Shown here: one piece after another, positions 5,027-5,432 of the stretch
Position numbering within the stretch: position 1 is the stretch's first letter
Layout: each line of letters starts with the position of its first letter
From: Patescibacteria group bacterium
Lineage (GTDB): Bacteria; Patescibacteriota; Minisyncoccia; Moranbacterales; UBA1568
Assembly: GCA_030917745.1 (NCBI GenBank)
Contig: JAUPUC010000090.1
Location: 1-5,432 of the forward strand
Direction of reading: 5' to 3'
DNA: 5,432 nucleotides
Translations under genes and position numbers: made by a program
The notes under the pieces: generated by a model
Seen by the model: the letters and a program-made list of their open reading frames with translations, nothing else
What the model was told of the DNA's origin: nothing
Database searches by the model: none

Positions 5027-5224
5027 ATGACCGGAACTATCAAAACGCTCACGGAACGTGGATTTGGATTCATCTCCCGCGAAGGTGTGGAGAAGGATCT
5101 TTTCTTCCACTCCAAGGAGCTCGTAGGTGTTACCTACGATGAGCTCAAGGTTGGCGATACCGTCACCTTTGAAGTCACGGAGGGCCAGAAGGGTCCTGCG
5201 GCCACCAACGTATCCCTCGCCTAA
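5027..5224 (+). CDS. Cold-shock domain protein (CspA family)
   Basis: A 65-residue single cold-shock domain, the normal full length for the family. These proteins bind single-stranded RNA or DNA and melt mRNA structure. RNP1 is seen as RGFGFISREG (11-20) and RNP2 as DLFFHSKEL (24-32), with the closing strands VGDTVTFEV (42-50) and GPAATNVSL (56-64). The usual opening GTVKWFN is replaced by GTIKTLT, so the first surface aromatic pair of CspA is missing; I believe this variant is common in CPR and some other bacteria. A strong promoter lies about 70 nt upstream. A weak purine stretch, AAGAAG, sits 7 bases before the ATG. A tight intrinsic terminator follows, so the gene is a single-cistron unit. 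Its base use is more G-rich than the plus-strand methyltransferase genes, as expected for a short conserved gene that is probably well expressed. Confidence 0.95.
   Translation: MTGTIKTLTERGFGFISREGVEKDLFFHSKELVGVTYDELKVGDTVTFEVTEGQKGPAATNVSLA
5117..5146 (+). other. Strong inverted repeat inside the csp coding sequence
   Basis: GAGCTC (5117-5122) then GTAGGT (5123-5128), a GTT loop, ACCTAC (5132-5137), a GAT bulge (5138-5140) and GAGCTC (5141-5146). In RNA this gives 12 Watson-Crick pairs with a single 3-nt bulge. It covers codons for about residues 31-40, a less conserved loop of the cold-shock domain. It could be an mRNA structure affecting translation or decay, or a by-product of codon choice. 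Confidence 0.5.
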
Positions 5225-5239
5225 TCGCGATTGATGCTC

Positions 5240-5271
5240 AAAAGACCACTCTCGATAGGGAGTGGTCTTTT
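5240..5271 (+). terminator. Intrinsic terminator of the cold-shock gene
   Basis: A 14-bp stem (5240-5253 with 5258-5271, one G-T pair) is closed by a GATA tetraloop. The right arm ends in TTTT followed by GTTTGT. The left arm starts with AAAA, so it may also work to some extent in the other direction. It begins 16 nt after the csp stop codon. Confidence 0.92.
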
Positions 5272-5288
5272 GTTTGTCCTTGGACAAC

Positions 5289-5319
5289 AAAAAAAGTCGG
5301 ATGCACACAGACACCCGAC
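5289..5319 (-). terminator. Intrinsic terminator of the partial gene at the right edge
   Basis: On the minus strand GTCGGGTG (5319-5312) pairs with CATCCGAC (5303-5296), 8 bp with one G-T pair and an 8-nt loop, and is followed directly by seven Ts (5295-5289). It starts 17 nt after the TGA at 5338-5336. This supports a real minus-strand gene ending there and confirms TGA as its stop. Confidence 0.82.
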
Positions 5320-5335
5320 ACTCGATACTCATACT

Positions 5336-5432
5336 TCATCGCCTCTTTAATTTCGCCCAAGGCACTGGCCCATCACGATGCATCGCCCAAACTCTTTCAA
5401 AACTACGACACAAGGCGAATGTCTTTCGATCC
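5336..5432 (-). CDS. C-terminal end of an unidentified protein (cut by window edge)
   Basis: The last 31 codons of a minus-strand frame run in from the right edge and end in TGA (5338-5336). The tail contains FERVWAMHRDGPVPWAKLK and ends in RR. Its tryptophans, basic end and lack of low-complexity sequence look like real protein, and an intrinsic terminator stands 17 nt after the stop. I do not recognise the family from this short piece. The other two minus frames hit stops within this stretch. A plus-strand frame from 5301 is also open to the edge but has no start signals and faces into the terminator. Confidence 0.6.
   Translation of the reverse strand, partial: DRKTFALCRSFERVWAMHRDGPVPWAKLKRR

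Noticed and set aside
4946..5335. Minus-strand frame across csp, which would join the right-edge partial gene if TGA were read as an amino acid
   Set aside because: The read-through would cross two intrinsic terminators and run antisense to csp, and the translation has no family features. This supports TGA as a stop and argues against a recoded genetic code.
5301..5432. Plus-strand frame open to the right edge
   Set aside because: It starts within the minus-strand terminator hairpin, has no start signals, and lies opposite a better-supported minus-strand C-terminus.

Overview
The window looks like a chromosomal piece of a Candidate Phyla Radiation (Patescibacteria) bacterium or a close relative. 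The grounds are a short membrane-anchored C39-like cysteine peptidase of a form I associate with that group, a compact cold-shock protein beginning GTIKTLTERGFGFI instead of the usual GTVKWFN, small genes, and starts that mostly lack Shine-Dalgarno sequences. TGA acts as a stop: it ends the partial gene at the right edge just before an intrinsic terminator, which argues against the recoded CPR lineages. The assignment is inference from protein style, not a phylogeny.

Layout. Bases 1-994 (minus) hold the N-terminal half of uvrB, cut by the left edge. Bases 995-1277 have no protein gene but are dense in signals: a near-leaderless uvrB promoter, an oppositely directed TTGACT-N17-CATAAT promoter whose -10 overlaps the uvrB -10, a series of inverted repeats that could fold into a multibranched RNA, an intrinsic terminator reading rightwards, and an extended -10 promoter whose TG sits at the end of the terminator T-run. 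Bases 1278-2866 (plus) carry two consecutive membrane methyltransferases of the isoprenylcysteine carboxyl methyltransferase (ICMT)/phospholipid methyltransferase type. A minus-strand terminator (2871-2909) closes a leftward group: C39-like peptidase (4025-4852), a 66-residue single-span membrane protein (3765-3965) and a DedA/VTT-family membrane protein (2915-3598). From 4853 a divergent intergenic region drives the peptidase leftwards and a cold-shock protein gene (5027-5224) rightwards. The csp gene has a consensus-like promoter, a leader with two hairpins, a hairpin inside the coding region and a strong terminator. It converges on the C-terminal end of an unrecognised minus-strand gene with its own terminator.

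Functionally the window mixes DNA repair (UvrB), RNA-chaperone/cold response (Csp) and a cluster of envelope proteins: two membrane methyltransferases, DedA, an anchored peptidase and a small membrane protein. Nothing in the sequence links the envelope genes into one pathway. The main candidate for something undescribed is the structured region at about 1017-1232, which is bounded by a good promoter and an intrinsic terminator. It may be a small RNA, an attenuating leader for the methyltransferase pair, or a palindromic dispersed repeat; the single sequence cannot decide among these. No tRNA, rRNA, CRISPR array, insertion sequence or origin was seen.
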